Positions 1 through 7,740 of a DNA stretch of 13,936 bases are shown here, in pieces. Position 1 is the stretch's first letter; each line of letters begins with the position of its first letter. The DNA lies in contig JAENVX010000206.1 of assembly GCA_016650355.1 (NCBI GenBank), forward strand, positions 1 through 13,936. The letters run 5' to 3'. Made by a program: the position numbers and the translations under genes. The notes beneath the pieces were generated by a model. That model made no database searches. It worked only from the letters and a program-made list of their open reading frames with translations, and was not told the origin of the DNA. Source of the DNA: Bacteroidia bacterium. Lineage in GTDB: Bacteria > Bacteroidota > Bacteroidia > Cytophagales > Cyclobacteriaceae.

Positions 1-1488
1 TCGTTTGTTCTTTTTGCATCCTGCGAAAATGGATTTGATGAGTTAAACACAAGTAAGACTGGGGCAACTGCACTTGATCCTGCACTCGTGCTGAACAATG
101 CTGTAATTAGTTCTTCACTCCCGCAAGGGCAACTTAATTATGAACTTGGTATTGTGCAACAAGTGATTTCACCCAATACTGGAGTGTTGGAGGGCGCTAA
201 TTTTAACAAAGACAATAGCAACAATACAGTCTCGAATTGGCAAAACTATTACCGAAATGTACTTAAGTATACTGACGATGTTATCACGAGGACCAAAGAT
301 GTACCGGCAAGAAGCAACTTGATGAACATGGCTCGGATCATTCAAGCCAATGCTTACATTATTCTTACCGATACCTATGGAAGTGTTCCTTACGAGGAAG
401 GTGGTAAGGGATATACTGAGCAGATCTTCTTCCCAGTATATCAAACGCAACAAACCATTTATCAGAACGTCATTCAAGAGTTACAAACAGCCACGACTGC
501 ATTGGATGCGGCTGGAAAGATTGAAACCGCGGATGTTTTGTATAGCGGAAATATTTCAAAATGGAAAAAATTCGGCTTTTCACTTTTACTTAGAGCTGGC
601 ATGAGGCTAAGTAAGGTCGATGCAACATTAGCGCAAAGTACTGTTGCTGCTGCCTTCGCTGGCGGTGTGATTACTAGCAATGCTGACAACGCATCTATAC
701 GGCACGATGCTAACTATGTAAACGGGCACGGCAACACATTAAATGGCACAGAAGCCGCAAACTTTTACTTAGCAAAACCATTTGTTGATGCGCTAAAGAC
801 CAACAGTGACCCACGTTTATCAGCAATAGCGATTCGCTTTGTAGGGGCTACCTCAGGTCCAGCTCAGGTTGCTGGAGTTGCAACCAAAGTAGCATCAGAC
901 CAATATGGATTGCAAATGGGCAGCACCGATGCAGACGCAGATGCATTAGGAAAAACATTACCAGGCGGTGGTACCAGATACGCCCACAGTCAGGTAGATC
1001 GCACCCGTTTGGCAAAGAGAACATCTCCTATGTTTTTGGTAACTGCTGGTCAAACAAACCTACTACTTGCAGAGGCCCGATTCAGAGGGTGGATCACAGC
1101 GGGTACTGCTAGTGGATATTTTAGTGCGGGTATAGCAGCACATATGGATCAAATGGTATCATACGATGCGGGCTCTGCTGTGGCTGGTGCTGATCGTGAT
1201 GCCTATGTTGCTGCAATGGGCACAACATTTGCCGGAAATGAATTAGCTCAGATTAACTATGAGTATTGGGTGGCTTCTTTCCTGAATGGCCAGGAGGCAT
1301 GGGCAAACTTCAGAAGAAGTGGATTTCCTGTCCTAGCAGTTAATCCATTCCCCGGAAAAGTAGTCAATTGGATTACTCGTCTTACTTATCCACCGTCTGA
1401 AATTTTAGTGAACAGTGATAACGTACAATCAGCTATCACTGCACAAGGTCCCGATAAGTTGGATACAAAAGTATGGTGGGATAAATAA
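1..1488 (+). CDS. SusD/RagB-family nutrient-binding outer-membrane lipoprotein (SusD-like_2 type), 5' end cut off by the window
   Basis: This is the substrate-binding partner of a TonB-dependent SusC-type porin; it would sit on the cell surface and hand glycan or other nutrient ligands to the pore. The frame is open from base 1. It reads SFVLFASC and then ENGFDEL, so the lipobox FASC with its cysteine at 22-24 lies just inside the window, and the GTG at 88 is not the start. Only part of the signal peptide is missing; 495 residues are visible. Family hallmarks include the helical segment with LTDTYGSVPY (around 364-393), the stretch GNISKWKKFGFSLLLRAGMR (around 547-606) and the C-terminal INYEYWVASFLNGQEAW region. 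The SusC partner is presumably upstream, outside the window. The gene precedes a sugar-acid catabolic cluster but is separated from it by a terminator. Ligand unknown. Confidence 0.92.
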   Translation, partial: SFVLFASCENGFDELNTSKTGATALDPALVLNNAVISSSLPQGQLNYELGIVQQVISPNTGVLEGANFNKDNSNNTVSNWQNYYRNVLKYTDDVITRTKDVPARSNLMNMARIIQANAYIILTDTYGSVPYEEGGKGYTEQIFFPVYQTQQTIYQNVIQELQTATTALDAAGKIETADVLYSGNISKWKKFGFSLLLRAGMRLSKVDATLAQSTVAAAFAGGVITSNADNASIRHDANYVNGHGNTLNGTEAANFYLAKPFVDALKTNSDPRLSAIAIRFVGATSGPAQVAGVATKVASDQYGLQMGSTDADADALGKTLPGGGTRYAHSQVDRTRLAKRTSPMFLVTAGQTNLLLAEARFRGWITAGTASGYFSAGIAAHMDQMVSYDAGSAVAGADRDAYVAAMGTTFAGNELAQINYEYWVASFLNGQEAWANFRRSGFPVLAVNPFPGKVVNWITRLTYPPSEILVNSDNVQSAITAQGPDKLDTKVWWDK

Positions 1489-1508
1489 TATTATTTTGAA
1501 TTCAAGCG

Positions 1509-1537
1509 ATGGGCAGCCAAATGGTTGCCCATTTTTA
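1509..1537 (+). terminator. Rho-independent-type terminator after the susD-like gene
   Basis: An 8-bp stem, GGGCAGCC pairing with GGTTGCCC (one G-U pair) around an AAAT loop, extends by two A-T pairs on the outside. It is followed directly by ATTTTTAT. It lies 20 bases after the susD-like stop codon and separates that transcript from the enzyme cluster. Confidence 0.8.
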
Positions 1538-1568
1538 TACATACGGGTAGCTATTATCGATCGAATAG

Positions 1569-1603
1569 ATTAATTTCATCGCATCACTAAAATTGAAATT
1601 AAT
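1569..1603. promoter_or_regulatory. Perfect 10-bp inverted repeat just upstream of the catabolic cluster (candidate operator or 5'-UTR hairpin)
   Basis: ATTAATTTCA at 1569-1578 is exactly reverse-complementary to TGAAATTAAT at 1594-1603, with a 15-base spacer. The right arm ends nine bases before the ATG at 1613. That position suits either an operator for a dimeric regulator or an mRNA hairpin near the start of translation. No clear TAnnTTTG promoter is visible between the terminator and this gene. The function is inferred from position and symmetry only. Confidence 0.4.
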
Positions 1604-1612
1604 GGTGTAAGT

Positions 1613-3001
1613 ATGGAGGAGAAAAAAGATAATTCTGGAATGGGCAGACGCGATTTGCTTAAAAGTTTGGGCCTTGGTGCTGCTGCCGGCACATTAGGAA
1701 TCTTAGCTGACCCAAACGATGCTGTGGCTCAAGTCTTCACTAGCGCCACGAAAGGTCTACCGCCTTTAAAAATCACTAAAGTAAAAGCAATCTATACATG
1801 TCCACATGGCATAGAGTTGATTGTGGTGAAAGTAGAGACCAGCGAACCCGGGCTTTACGGGTTAGGTTGCGCAACATTCAGACAACGGGCTCACCCGGTG
1901 ATATCAGCTATCAATGATTATCTCAATGATTTCTGCGTTGGAAAAGATGCAGACAATATTGAAGATCTCTGGCAAACCACGTATGTAAGTTCTTATTGGA
2001 GAAATGGGCCGGTTTTAAATAACGCACTGAGCGGACTCGATCAGGCGTTGTGGGATATTAAAGGCAAGCGCGCGAACATGCCTGTGTATCAGTTACTCGG
2101 TGGCAAGTGTCGTTTTGCTATTCCATGTTATTCCCATGCCAGTGGTGATACTATTGAGAAGGTGGCCGAAGATGCCAAGAAAAAAATGGAGCAAGGATTT
2201 AAATATGTGCGCATACAACTTGGTGGATATGGAGCAACGCAGGCATTAGGTGGCTATGGGGCTTCAGGTATTACAAAACCAGATTTTAAAACGGCAGGAT
2301 TTGGCGCGCCTAACGACAACTTCATGGACACCTATCGATACATCAAAGGTATACCAGAGATGTTTGAAGAGACGCGAAAAGTTTGTGGTGATGAAGTTGA
2401 GCTGCTGCATGATATTCATGAGCGAATACAGCCAAATGAAGCCATCTCCATGATCAAAAATTTAGAGGAGTTCAGACCTTTCTTTATTGAAGATCCTTTT
2501 TCCCCGGAGAACATTGGCTATTTTAAGTTGTTAAGACAACAAACCAGTGTACCGATAGCGATGGGAGAATTGTATAACAATCCACATGAATGGATTGGGC
2601 CAATGTCTGAAAGGTTATTCGACTTTATTCGTATACATATTTCGCAGATCGGTGGCATTACACCCGCTATGAAAGTTGCAAGGCTTGGCGAAGCATTCAA
2701 TATTAGAACTGCCTGGCACGGCCCCGGAGATGTTTCTCCAGTTGGTCATGCCGCAAATGCTCATATCGATTTTGCTGTTTGGAATTTTGGTATTCAGGAA
2801 AGTGTAACATTTTCGTCTGAGCTGCAAGAAATTTTTCCCGGGTGCCCAACCATGAAAAATGGATACATGTCAGTAAATGAAGCCCCGGGGCTTGGAGTAG
2901 ATGTAAATGAGAAATTGGCAGCGAAATATCCCCTGCCGAATAAACAATTAAATGAATGGACCCAGGTCAGACGAAGCGATGGCACAGCCATCAGACCCTA
3001 G
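1613..3001 (+). CDS. Enolase-superfamily dehydratase A, ManD (D-mannonate dehydratase)-like, Tat-exported
   Basis: Members of this group remove water from aldonic acids to give 2-keto-3-deoxy acids, using Mg2+. The 462-residue protein begins with a twin-arginine leader (R12-R13, then DLLKSLGLGAAAG), so export after folding is likely. The enolase N-terminal capping domain spans about 52-165 and the barrel about 185-430. Predicted metal ligands are D267 (in LLHDIHER), E293 (FIEDPF) and E319 (MGELYNN). H269 sits two residues after the first ligand, as the acid catalyst does in ManD, and H369 lies in WHGPGDVSP. The stretch from about 240 to 397, ending NFGIQE, closely follows the ManD pattern. 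It lies 43 bases before RraA-A in what looks like one transcript. The exact substrate is unproven: the ManD subgroup contains efficient, weak and inactive enzymes. Confidence 0.85.
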   Translation: MEEKKDNSGMGRRDLLKSLGLGAAAGTLGILADPNDAVAQVFTSATKGLPPLKITKVKAIYTCPHGIELIVVKVETSEPGLYGLGCATFRQRAHPVISAINDYLNDFCVGKDADNIEDLWQTTYVSSYWRNGPVLNNALSGLDQALWDIKGKRANMPVYQLLGGKCRFAIPCYSHASGDTIEKVAEDAKKKMEQGFKYVRIQLGGYGATQALGGYGASGITKPDFKTAGFGAPNDNFMDTYRYIKGIPEMFEETRKVCGDEVELLHDIHERIQPNEAISMIKNLEEFRPFFIEDPFSPENIGYFKLLRQQTSVPIAMGELYNNPHEWIGPMSERLFDFIRIHISQIGGITPAMKVARLGEAFNIRTAWHGPGDVSPVGHAANAHIDFAVWNFGIQESVTFSSELQEIFPGCPTMKNGYMSVNEAPGLGVDVNEKLAAKYPLPNKQLNEWTQVRRSDGTAIRP

Positions 3002-3044
3002 GAAATAGATAAACAGTAATTATAGAAACATAAATATTTAAGTC

Positions 3045-3977
3045 ATGGTAAAAAAAGGATTAATAACGGTAGCGCTCATTCTCGGGTTCTATTTTTCAAA
3101 TGGCCAGCGTGTGGGTTCATCGCCAGAGTACATCAAAGCATTAACATCAGAATGGAAAGGCGAACGATCACATGATGGCAGACCCAAAGTATCGGACGCA
3201 CTATTGGCGAGGTTAAAAAATATTTCCATGGAAGAAGCATGGGGTGTCTTGCGAAATAAAGGATATCTCAATCAATATGAGGGCGATTGGTCAATCATGC
3301 TGCCTGACAGCGCCATGACAGGCCGCGTGATTACTGCCCAGTACATGCCACTTCGGCCGGACTTACAGAATCATGTTAAAGAGCAAGGCAAACTAGAAAA
3401 CCGCGCACAGAAAGGTGGAACAAATTCGTGGCCTATTGACATCCTAACACCGGGGGATGTATATGTTGCTGATAGTTATGGAAAAATGGCGGATGGTACT
3501 TTGATTGGAGATAATCTTGGGAATTCCATTTATGCCAAATCGCAAAGAGGAGTAATATTCTATGGCTCGGTGCGGGACGTAGAAGGCCTGGCGAAAATTG
3601 ATGGCTTCAATGCCTGGATCAAAGGACAAGATCCATCTTATATCAGCCAGATGATGCTCACCACAATCAATGCACCCATACGAATCGGAAGAGCTATTGT
3701 ATTACCAGGAGATGTTGTGCTTGCAAAGAAATACGGTACAATCTTTATTCCGGCACACCTTGCAGAAGAATTAGTAATCACTTCTGAAGTGACAGGTCTG
3801 CGAGACCAATTTGGTCACCAACGCCTTCGCGAGAAAAAATATCTGGCAGGCGAGATTGATAGTGAATGGACGGAAGCGATAAAAAAAGATTTTCTAAACT
3901 GGTTGAATAATTATCCCGGCAAATTGCCAATGACCAAGAAGGAACTGGATGATTATTTAAAAGAACGCAACTACTAA
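3045..3977 (+). CDS. RraA-family protein A, exported long form; probable class II 2-keto-acid aldolase
   Basis: RraA-fold proteins include the 4-hydroxy-4-methyl-2-oxoglutarate aldolases, which make or release pyruvate with a divalent metal; other members bind RNase E. This 310-residue protein has a Sec-type leader (about residues 1-20, LITVALILGFYFSNG then Q), so it should act in the periplasm. The core carries IGDNLGNS with D156, then R177-D178 in YGSVRDVEGL. This gives the D-X20-R-D spacing described for aldolase-active members, and points to an enzyme rather than a ribonuclease regulator. LPGDVVLA follows at about 220. It is longer than the usual 160-230 residues: an N-terminal region with EWKGERSHDGRPKVSDA and a C-terminal tail after FGHQRLREKKY are extra. 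Both extras are shared with the paralogue at 6700. It lies between two dehydratase-type genes, so cleavage of their 2-keto-3-deoxy product is a reasonable inference. Confidence 0.85.
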   Translation: MVKKGLITVALILGFYFSNGQRVGSSPEYIKALTSEWKGERSHDGRPKVSDALLARLKNISMEEAWGVLRNKGYLNQYEGDWSIMLPDSAMTGRVITAQYMPLRPDLQNHVKEQGKLENRAQKGGTNSWPIDILTPGDVYVADSYGKMADGTLIGDNLGNSIYAKSQRGVIFYGSVRDVEGLAKIDGFNAWIKGQDPSYISQMMLTTINAPIRIGRAIVLPGDVVLAKKYGTIFIPAHLAEELVITSEVTGLRDQFGHQRLREKKYLAGEIDSEWTEAIKKDFLNWLNNYPGKLPMTKKELDDYLKERNY

Positions 3978-4009
3978 ATAAATTCTCCAATTACATTAAC
4001 CCAAATGTC

Positions 4010-5494
4010 ATGAAAAGTATTATTAAACAAATTGCAGAACAAAACAAGGTACGTGAGGCCAAGGCGGCAAGCGAGCGACAAGCTGAAATAGAGAGCCCTT
4101 CAACAAATGATAACAGACGTAGTTTTCTTAAGAAGACAGCACTCGGAGGCATGGCGATGACAAGTCTATTAGGTTTATCCTTTGAAGATTCGATGGCGCA
4201 GACCACTTCGAAAGTTCAAAAGGCCTCTGCCCCCTCTGATTTAAAAATAACTGACATGCGTTATTGTTTGACTGCCGTAATGGGCGGAACAGCAATTATT
4301 CGGATTGAAACAAATCAAGGCATCTATGGATTAGGAGAAGTACGGGACGCAGCCGATGTGCGGTATGCCTTGTTTTTGAAAAGCCGCATACTGGGTGAAA
4401 ACCCGTGTAACGTGGAAAGAATATTTAAAATCATAAAACAATTCGGAGGCCAGGCTCGTCAGGCAGGCGGAGTTTGCGCGGTTGAAATGGCGCTCTGGGA
4501 CATCTGCGGTAAAGCATACAATGTTCCTGCATGGCAGTTGCTTGGAGGGCGATATAGAGACAGTATTCGGATTTATGCCGATACGCCAGAATCGACTAGT
4601 CCTGAAGAACAATTGAAACTTATTAAGTTTCGTACAGAAACACAAGGTTACTCCTGGTTGAAAATGGATGTATCAATAAATAAATTAAAAGACATACCCG
4701 GCACGATAGTAAATCCTGAAATTTTAAAAAGAGGTACAAGCCAATGGCAGGGGAACGATATGTCGTATGCCAATACACGCCATCCTTTCACAGGAATACA
4801 AATTACAGAAAAGGGTTTGGACGAATTGGCAAAACTTGTCGACAATGTTCGCAGCATGGTGGGGTATGAAATACCAATGTCAACCGATCACTATGGACAC
4901 TTTGATGTTAACAATTGTATACGGTTAGGTAAAGCGCTTGATAAATATAGACTCGCCTGGTTGGAGGACATGGTGCCATGGCAATACACAGAACAACATA
5001 AGACCATTACCGATGCGATTGAAACGCCAACTACAACAGGTGAAGATATCTACCTTCTTGAATACTTCAAGCCATTGATTGACAATCACGCTGTTGATAT
5101 CATTCATCCAGATCTTGCTTCATCCGGTGGACTTTTAGAGACGAAGAGAATTGGAGATTATGCAGAAGAAAAAGGTATATCCATGGCAATGCATCAGGCA
5201 GGAACACCTGTTTCGTTTATGGCCAACGTCCATTGTGCTGCCGCCACGCAAAACTTCCTGGCGCTCGAGCATCATTCTGTTGATGTAACTTGGTGGGAAG
5301 GTCTGGTCAAAACTACAGACGGAAGAAAATTAATTGATAAAGGATATGCTCCTGTTCCTCTTACCGCGCCTGGATTAGGAATAGAGCTAGTCGATGAAGA
5401 AGTTAAAAAACATCTTCATGCGAAAGATGGCAGCTTCTTTGCACCCACTAAAGAATGGGACGAAAAACGCTCACACGATAGGATCTATAGTTAA
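4010..5494 (+). CDS. Enolase-superfamily protein B (mandelate racemase/muconate lactonizing type), Tat-exported, probable sugar-acid dehydratase
   Basis: The 494-residue protein has a strong Tat motif, NRRSFLKK with R36-R37, after an unusually long hydrophilic n-region of 35 residues. No better in-frame start was seen. The mature part begins near SAPSDLKITD (73-82), a stretch repeated exactly in protein C. The capping domain is about 78-185 and ends PAWQLLGG. Barrel residues that look catalytic are K218 and D220 in WLKMD, and the metal ligands D293 (STDHYGH), E319 (WLED) and E345 (TGED). H395 in AMHQAG stands where the histidine base is in mandelate-racemase and galactonate-dehydratase types. 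A segment at about 222-263 between the lysine motif and the first ligand looks longer than in simple family members. The substrate and the reaction (dehydration or epimerisation) cannot be fixed. It starts 32 bases after RraA-A. Confidence 0.82.
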   Translation: MKSIIKQIAEQNKVREAKAASERQAEIESPSTNDNRRSFLKKTALGGMAMTSLLGLSFEDSMAQTTSKVQKASAPSDLKITDMRYCLTAVMGGTAIIRIETNQGIYGLGEVRDAADVRYALFLKSRILGENPCNVERIFKIIKQFGGQARQAGGVCAVEMALWDICGKAYNVPAWQLLGGRYRDSIRIYADTPESTSPEEQLKLIKFRTETQGYSWLKMDVSINKLKDIPGTIVNPEILKRGTSQWQGNDMSYANTRHPFTGIQITEKGLDELAKLVDNVRSMVGYEIPMSTDHYGHFDVNNCIRLGKALDKYRLAWLEDMVPWQYTEQHKTITDAIETPTTTGEDIYLLEYFKPLIDNHAVDIIHPDLASSGGLLETKRIGDYAEEKGISMAMHQAGTPVSFMANVHCAAATQNFLALEHHSVDVTWWEGLVKTTDGRKLIDKGYAPVPLTAPGLGIELVDEEVKKHLHAKDGSFFAPTKEWDEKRSHDRIYS

Positions 5495-5522
5495 TAGAAC
5501 AACCACTATGATTCGGGGTTTT

Positions 5523-5578
5523 GGATTTTTGATTGATGAGATGCCTTGTAAAGTTCTCATGTCTTTAATTCAAAATCC
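5523..5578 (+). other. Nested inverted repeats in the spacer between enolase B and the transporter gene
   Basis: GGATTTTTGATT (5523-5534) can pair imperfectly with AATTCAAAATCC (5567-5578), with one mismatch and one G-U pair. Inside it, ATGAGA (5536-5541) pairs with TCTCAT (5555-5560). No T-run follows, so it does not look like a simple terminator. It could be an intercistronic mRNA structure, or chance in AT-rich DNA. Confidence 0.3.
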
Positions 5579-5605
5579 TTAATCTCAAAACTTAACCCTA
5601 AAATT

Positions 5606-6679
5606 TTGAACCTCCATAGATTTTCTTTTGGCCTGGCAGCAGTCAGTTTAGTTGTCGCTGTAATTATAGGGCTATCCTATGGCATGATGACGGCCGGTCC
5701 GTTTTTGATAGGCTTCTTTTTGCTTCTTGCATATGCCTTTCGAGGATACGAACAACTCAAAGGTTTTGCTTATTCCATAATGATCTTTGCGGCAGTGACT
5801 ACTGCCCTGTATTATCCTTCATATTTTGTTGATCTAAATGGGTTCAAGCTTGCACAGCTAATTATTCCACTCATTCAAATCATTATGTTTGGGATGGGGA
5901 CTTCTATGAGCATCGGAGACTTCGTTGCAGTGGTGAAGTCGCCAAAGGCTGTGATCATAGGAGTGGCAGCACAATTCATTATTATGCCGTTAATAGGATT
6001 TACCTTAGCAAACTTCAGTGGCTTTGCGCCTGAAATTGCAGCGGGCATTATCCTGATCGGTTGTTCTCCCAGTGGTTTGGCATCGAACGTTATGAACTAT
6101 TTAGCCAAGGCAAATCTTGCGCTCTCTATTACAATTACATCAATCACTACGTTGATGGCTCCATTGATTACCCCGTTGCTGATGAAAATGTTGGCAGGCG
6201 AATTGGTTGAAATCAGTGTTCTAAATATGATGTGGGACATTTCTAAAATGGTAATTCTTCCAATTGGAGCTGGCCTCCTGTTTAATAAATTATTACGTGG
6301 CAAATCACAATGGTTAGATGTAGCCATGCCGATGGTTTCAATGTTAGGAATAGGATTAATCATTGCCATCATCACTGCAGCGGGAAGGGATAGTCTTTTA
6401 GAAATTGGCCTCATTCTAATCGGCCTAGTTTTAATTCATAACACGGCAGGCTATATGTTGGGATACTGGAGCGGTCGACTTTTTAAGATGAATGAACGAG
6501 ACTGTAGAACAATTGCCATCGAAGTTGGTATGCAAAACGGTGGACTTGCTTCAGGAATTGCTAAAGAGATGGGGAAGATTGCAACCATTGGTCTTGCACC
6601 AGCCGTATTTGGTCCACTTATGAATATCACCGGATCAATTCTGGCTTCCTACTGGCATCGCAGGCCACCTAAAGAATGA
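5606..6679 (+). CDS. BASS-type (bile acid:sodium symporter family, SBF) inner-membrane transporter
   Basis: Sodium-coupled carriers of this family move organic anions such as bile acids, pyruvate and other keto acids across the cytoplasmic membrane. The 357-residue protein is almost wholly hydrophobic. Family signatures are QIIMFGMGTSMSIGDF (about 91-106), GCSPSGLASNVM (152-163), where sodium and substrate bind in the family, and EVGMQNGGLA (306-315). About three hydrophobic segments (roughly 9-28, 30-47, 55-75) precede the first signature, which seems more than usual. Translation appears to start at TTG 5606: the frame is open from 5552 but holds no ATG or GTG before it, and the first ATG (residue 27) would cut into a membrane segment. 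It is flanked by exported enzymes and starts 20 bases upstream of RraA-B's ATG, so uptake of the keto acid made in the periplasm is the likely role (inference). Confidence 0.88.
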   Translation: MNLHRFSFGLAAVSLVVAVIIGLSYGMMTAGPFLIGFFLLLAYAFRGYEQLKGFAYSIMIFAAVTTALYYPSYFVDLNGFKLAQLIIPLIQIIMFGMGTSMSIGDFVAVVKSPKAVIIGVAAQFIIMPLIGFTLANFSGFAPEIAAGIILIGCSPSGLASNVMNYLAKANLALSITITSITTLMAPLITPLLMKMLAGELVEISVLNMMWDISKMVILPIGAGLLFNKLLRGKSQWLDVAMPMVSMLGIGLIIAIITAAGRDSLLEIGLILIGLVLIHNTAGYMLGYWSGRLFKMNERDCRTIAIEVGMQNGGLASGIAKEMGKIATIGLAPAVFGPLMNITGSILASYWHRRPPKE

Positions 6680-6699
6680 TTGAGAATTAAATACATGGT

Positions 6700-7569
6700 A
6701 TGAAATATTTAAAGTTTTTGTCTTCTCTATTTATTACGCTGACCTTCTGTACTTCACTTAAGGCACAGCAAATTTCTAAGGAGGAATTGATTTTTCTTAC
6801 ACCCCAATGGAAGGGTGAGCGCTTTGCCGATGGGCGACCAAAAGTTCCTGATGCAATTTTGAATCGGATGAAATTGGTAACGCTGGAAGAAGCGTGGGCT
6901 GTCTTAAAAAGTGAAAACTACAAACATCAATATGAAGATGGTTGGGAGTCTATTAATCCTGATAGTGTATTGGTTGGTCGTGCAGTAACCGCGATTTTTA
7001 TGCCAGGGCGTCCTGACATTCATCGTGCCATCGATGATAGAGGTCACACCAAAGACGGAAGAATAAAATCTCAAAACGCATGGACTGTGGCATTGCTAGT
7101 CCAACGCGATGTTTATGTCGTTGATCAATTTGGCGCGAAGGAAGATGGACCGACTATTGGTGACAATGTTGGAATGGCCATATTAACAAATTCAGGAAAC
7201 GGAATTATTTATAATGGAGCCATTCGCGATATCAACGGATTAAAAGAAATGAAATCTTTTACTTCTCTGTACAGATCATATCACCCGTCACATCATTTGA
7301 ATAATCCGGACGGAGATTTGAATACTACGCTTATAGGAATCAATCAACCTACCCGCATTGGCCAGGCTACAGCGATGCCGGGCGATGTGGTGCTGGCGAG
7401 AGATGGTGCCGTAATGTTCATACCACCCCATCTTGCGGAGAAAGTTGTAAAGACTTCAGAGATTGTTCGATTGCGTGACATGTTCGGACACCAAAGAATT
7501 CGCGAACGGAAATATTCTGCTGCTCAAATCGACAACAGATGGTCAGATGATATTGAAAAAGATTTTTGA
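6700..7569 (+). CDS. RraA-family protein B, exported long form; probable aldolase, C-terminus cut by an in-frame TGA
   Basis: This is a paralogue of the protein at 3045-3977. Its 289 residues start with a Sec leader (about 1-22, FITLTFCTSLKA then Q). The same modules follow: QWKGERFADGRPKVPDA (about 36-52), the D-X20-R-D aldolase signature with D155 in IGDNVG and R176-D177 in NGAIRDING, MPGDVVLA, and FGHQRIRERKY near the end. The protein ends at KDF, whereas paralogue A continues for 27 residues. The bases after the stop stay in frame and encode a matching tail (see 7570-7650), so the annotated end is probably a nonsense mutation or a sequence error. The lost tail lies outside the catalytic motifs, so the short product may still fold. 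It starts 20 bases after the transporter gene. Confidence 0.84.
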   Translation: MKYLKFLSSLFITLTFCTSLKAQQISKEELIFLTPQWKGERFADGRPKVPDAILNRMKLVTLEEAWAVLKSENYKHQYEDGWESINPDSVLVGRAVTAIFMPGRPDIHRAIDDRGHTKDGRIKSQNAWTVALLVQRDVYVVDQFGAKEDGPTIGDNVGMAILTNSGNGIIYNGAIRDINGLKEMKSFTSLYRSYHPSHHLNNPDGDLNTTLIGINQPTRIGQATAMPGDVVLARDGAVMFIPPHLAEKVVKTSEIVRLRDMFGHQRIRERKYSAAQIDNRWSDDIEKDF

Positions 7570-7650
7570 AAATGGCTGAATGATCACATCAATGAATTGC
7601 CCGTTCCAAAAGATCAAATTCAAGAACTACTCAAAACCAGAACATGGTAA
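7570..7650 (+). pseudogene. Detached in-frame C-terminal tail of RraA protein B, beyond the TGA stop
   Basis: Directly after the TGA at 7567-7569 the same frame reads KWLNDHINELPVPKDQ and on to LLKTRTW, then TAA at 7648-7650. Counting the stop as one residue, this is 27 positions, the same as the tail of RraA protein A (LNWLNNYPGKLP to KERNY). Ungapped alignment gives nine identities: W, L, N, L, P, K, L, K, R. In A the position of the stop is a CTA leucine codon. Full-length readthrough would give 316 residues. Confidence 0.75.
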
Positions 7651-7661
7651 AAAAATAGTTG

Positions 7662-7718
7662 CAGGTTTAAAGTCTCCACTTACAAGTTGAAAACAAAAAA
7701 TTATAAACCTTTAACCTG
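7662..7718 (+). other. Spacer with two alternative inverted-repeat pairings
   Basis: CAGGTTTAAAG (7662-7672) can pair with CTTTAACCTG (7709-7718) with one bulge. Alternatively its AGGTTTA can pair perfectly with the neighbouring TAAACCT (7704-7710). It lies in the 90-base gap before enolase C. There is no T-run, and the function is unknown. Confidence 0.25.
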
Positions 7719-7740
7719 AAGCATTTAAAACTAAAATTAT

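Noticed and set aside
88..90. GTG as start of the first coding region
   Set aside because: The frame is open to base 1 and encodes a lipobox FASC just upstream, so the real start is outside the window.
5394..5582. 62-codon frame overlapping the end of enolase B and the spacer
   Set aside because: It overlaps the conserved C-terminal coding region of enolase B in another frame and has no recognisable product.
6097..6414. 105-codon minus-strand frame inside the transporter gene
   Set aside because: It is a shadow of the hydrophobic codons of the BASS gene, with no independent features.
7567..7569. TGA in RraA-B as selenocysteine or genome-wide TGA recoding
   Set aside because: No SECIS-like hairpin could be made out just after the codon, the position is not catalytic, and other genes in the window use TGA as a normal stop.
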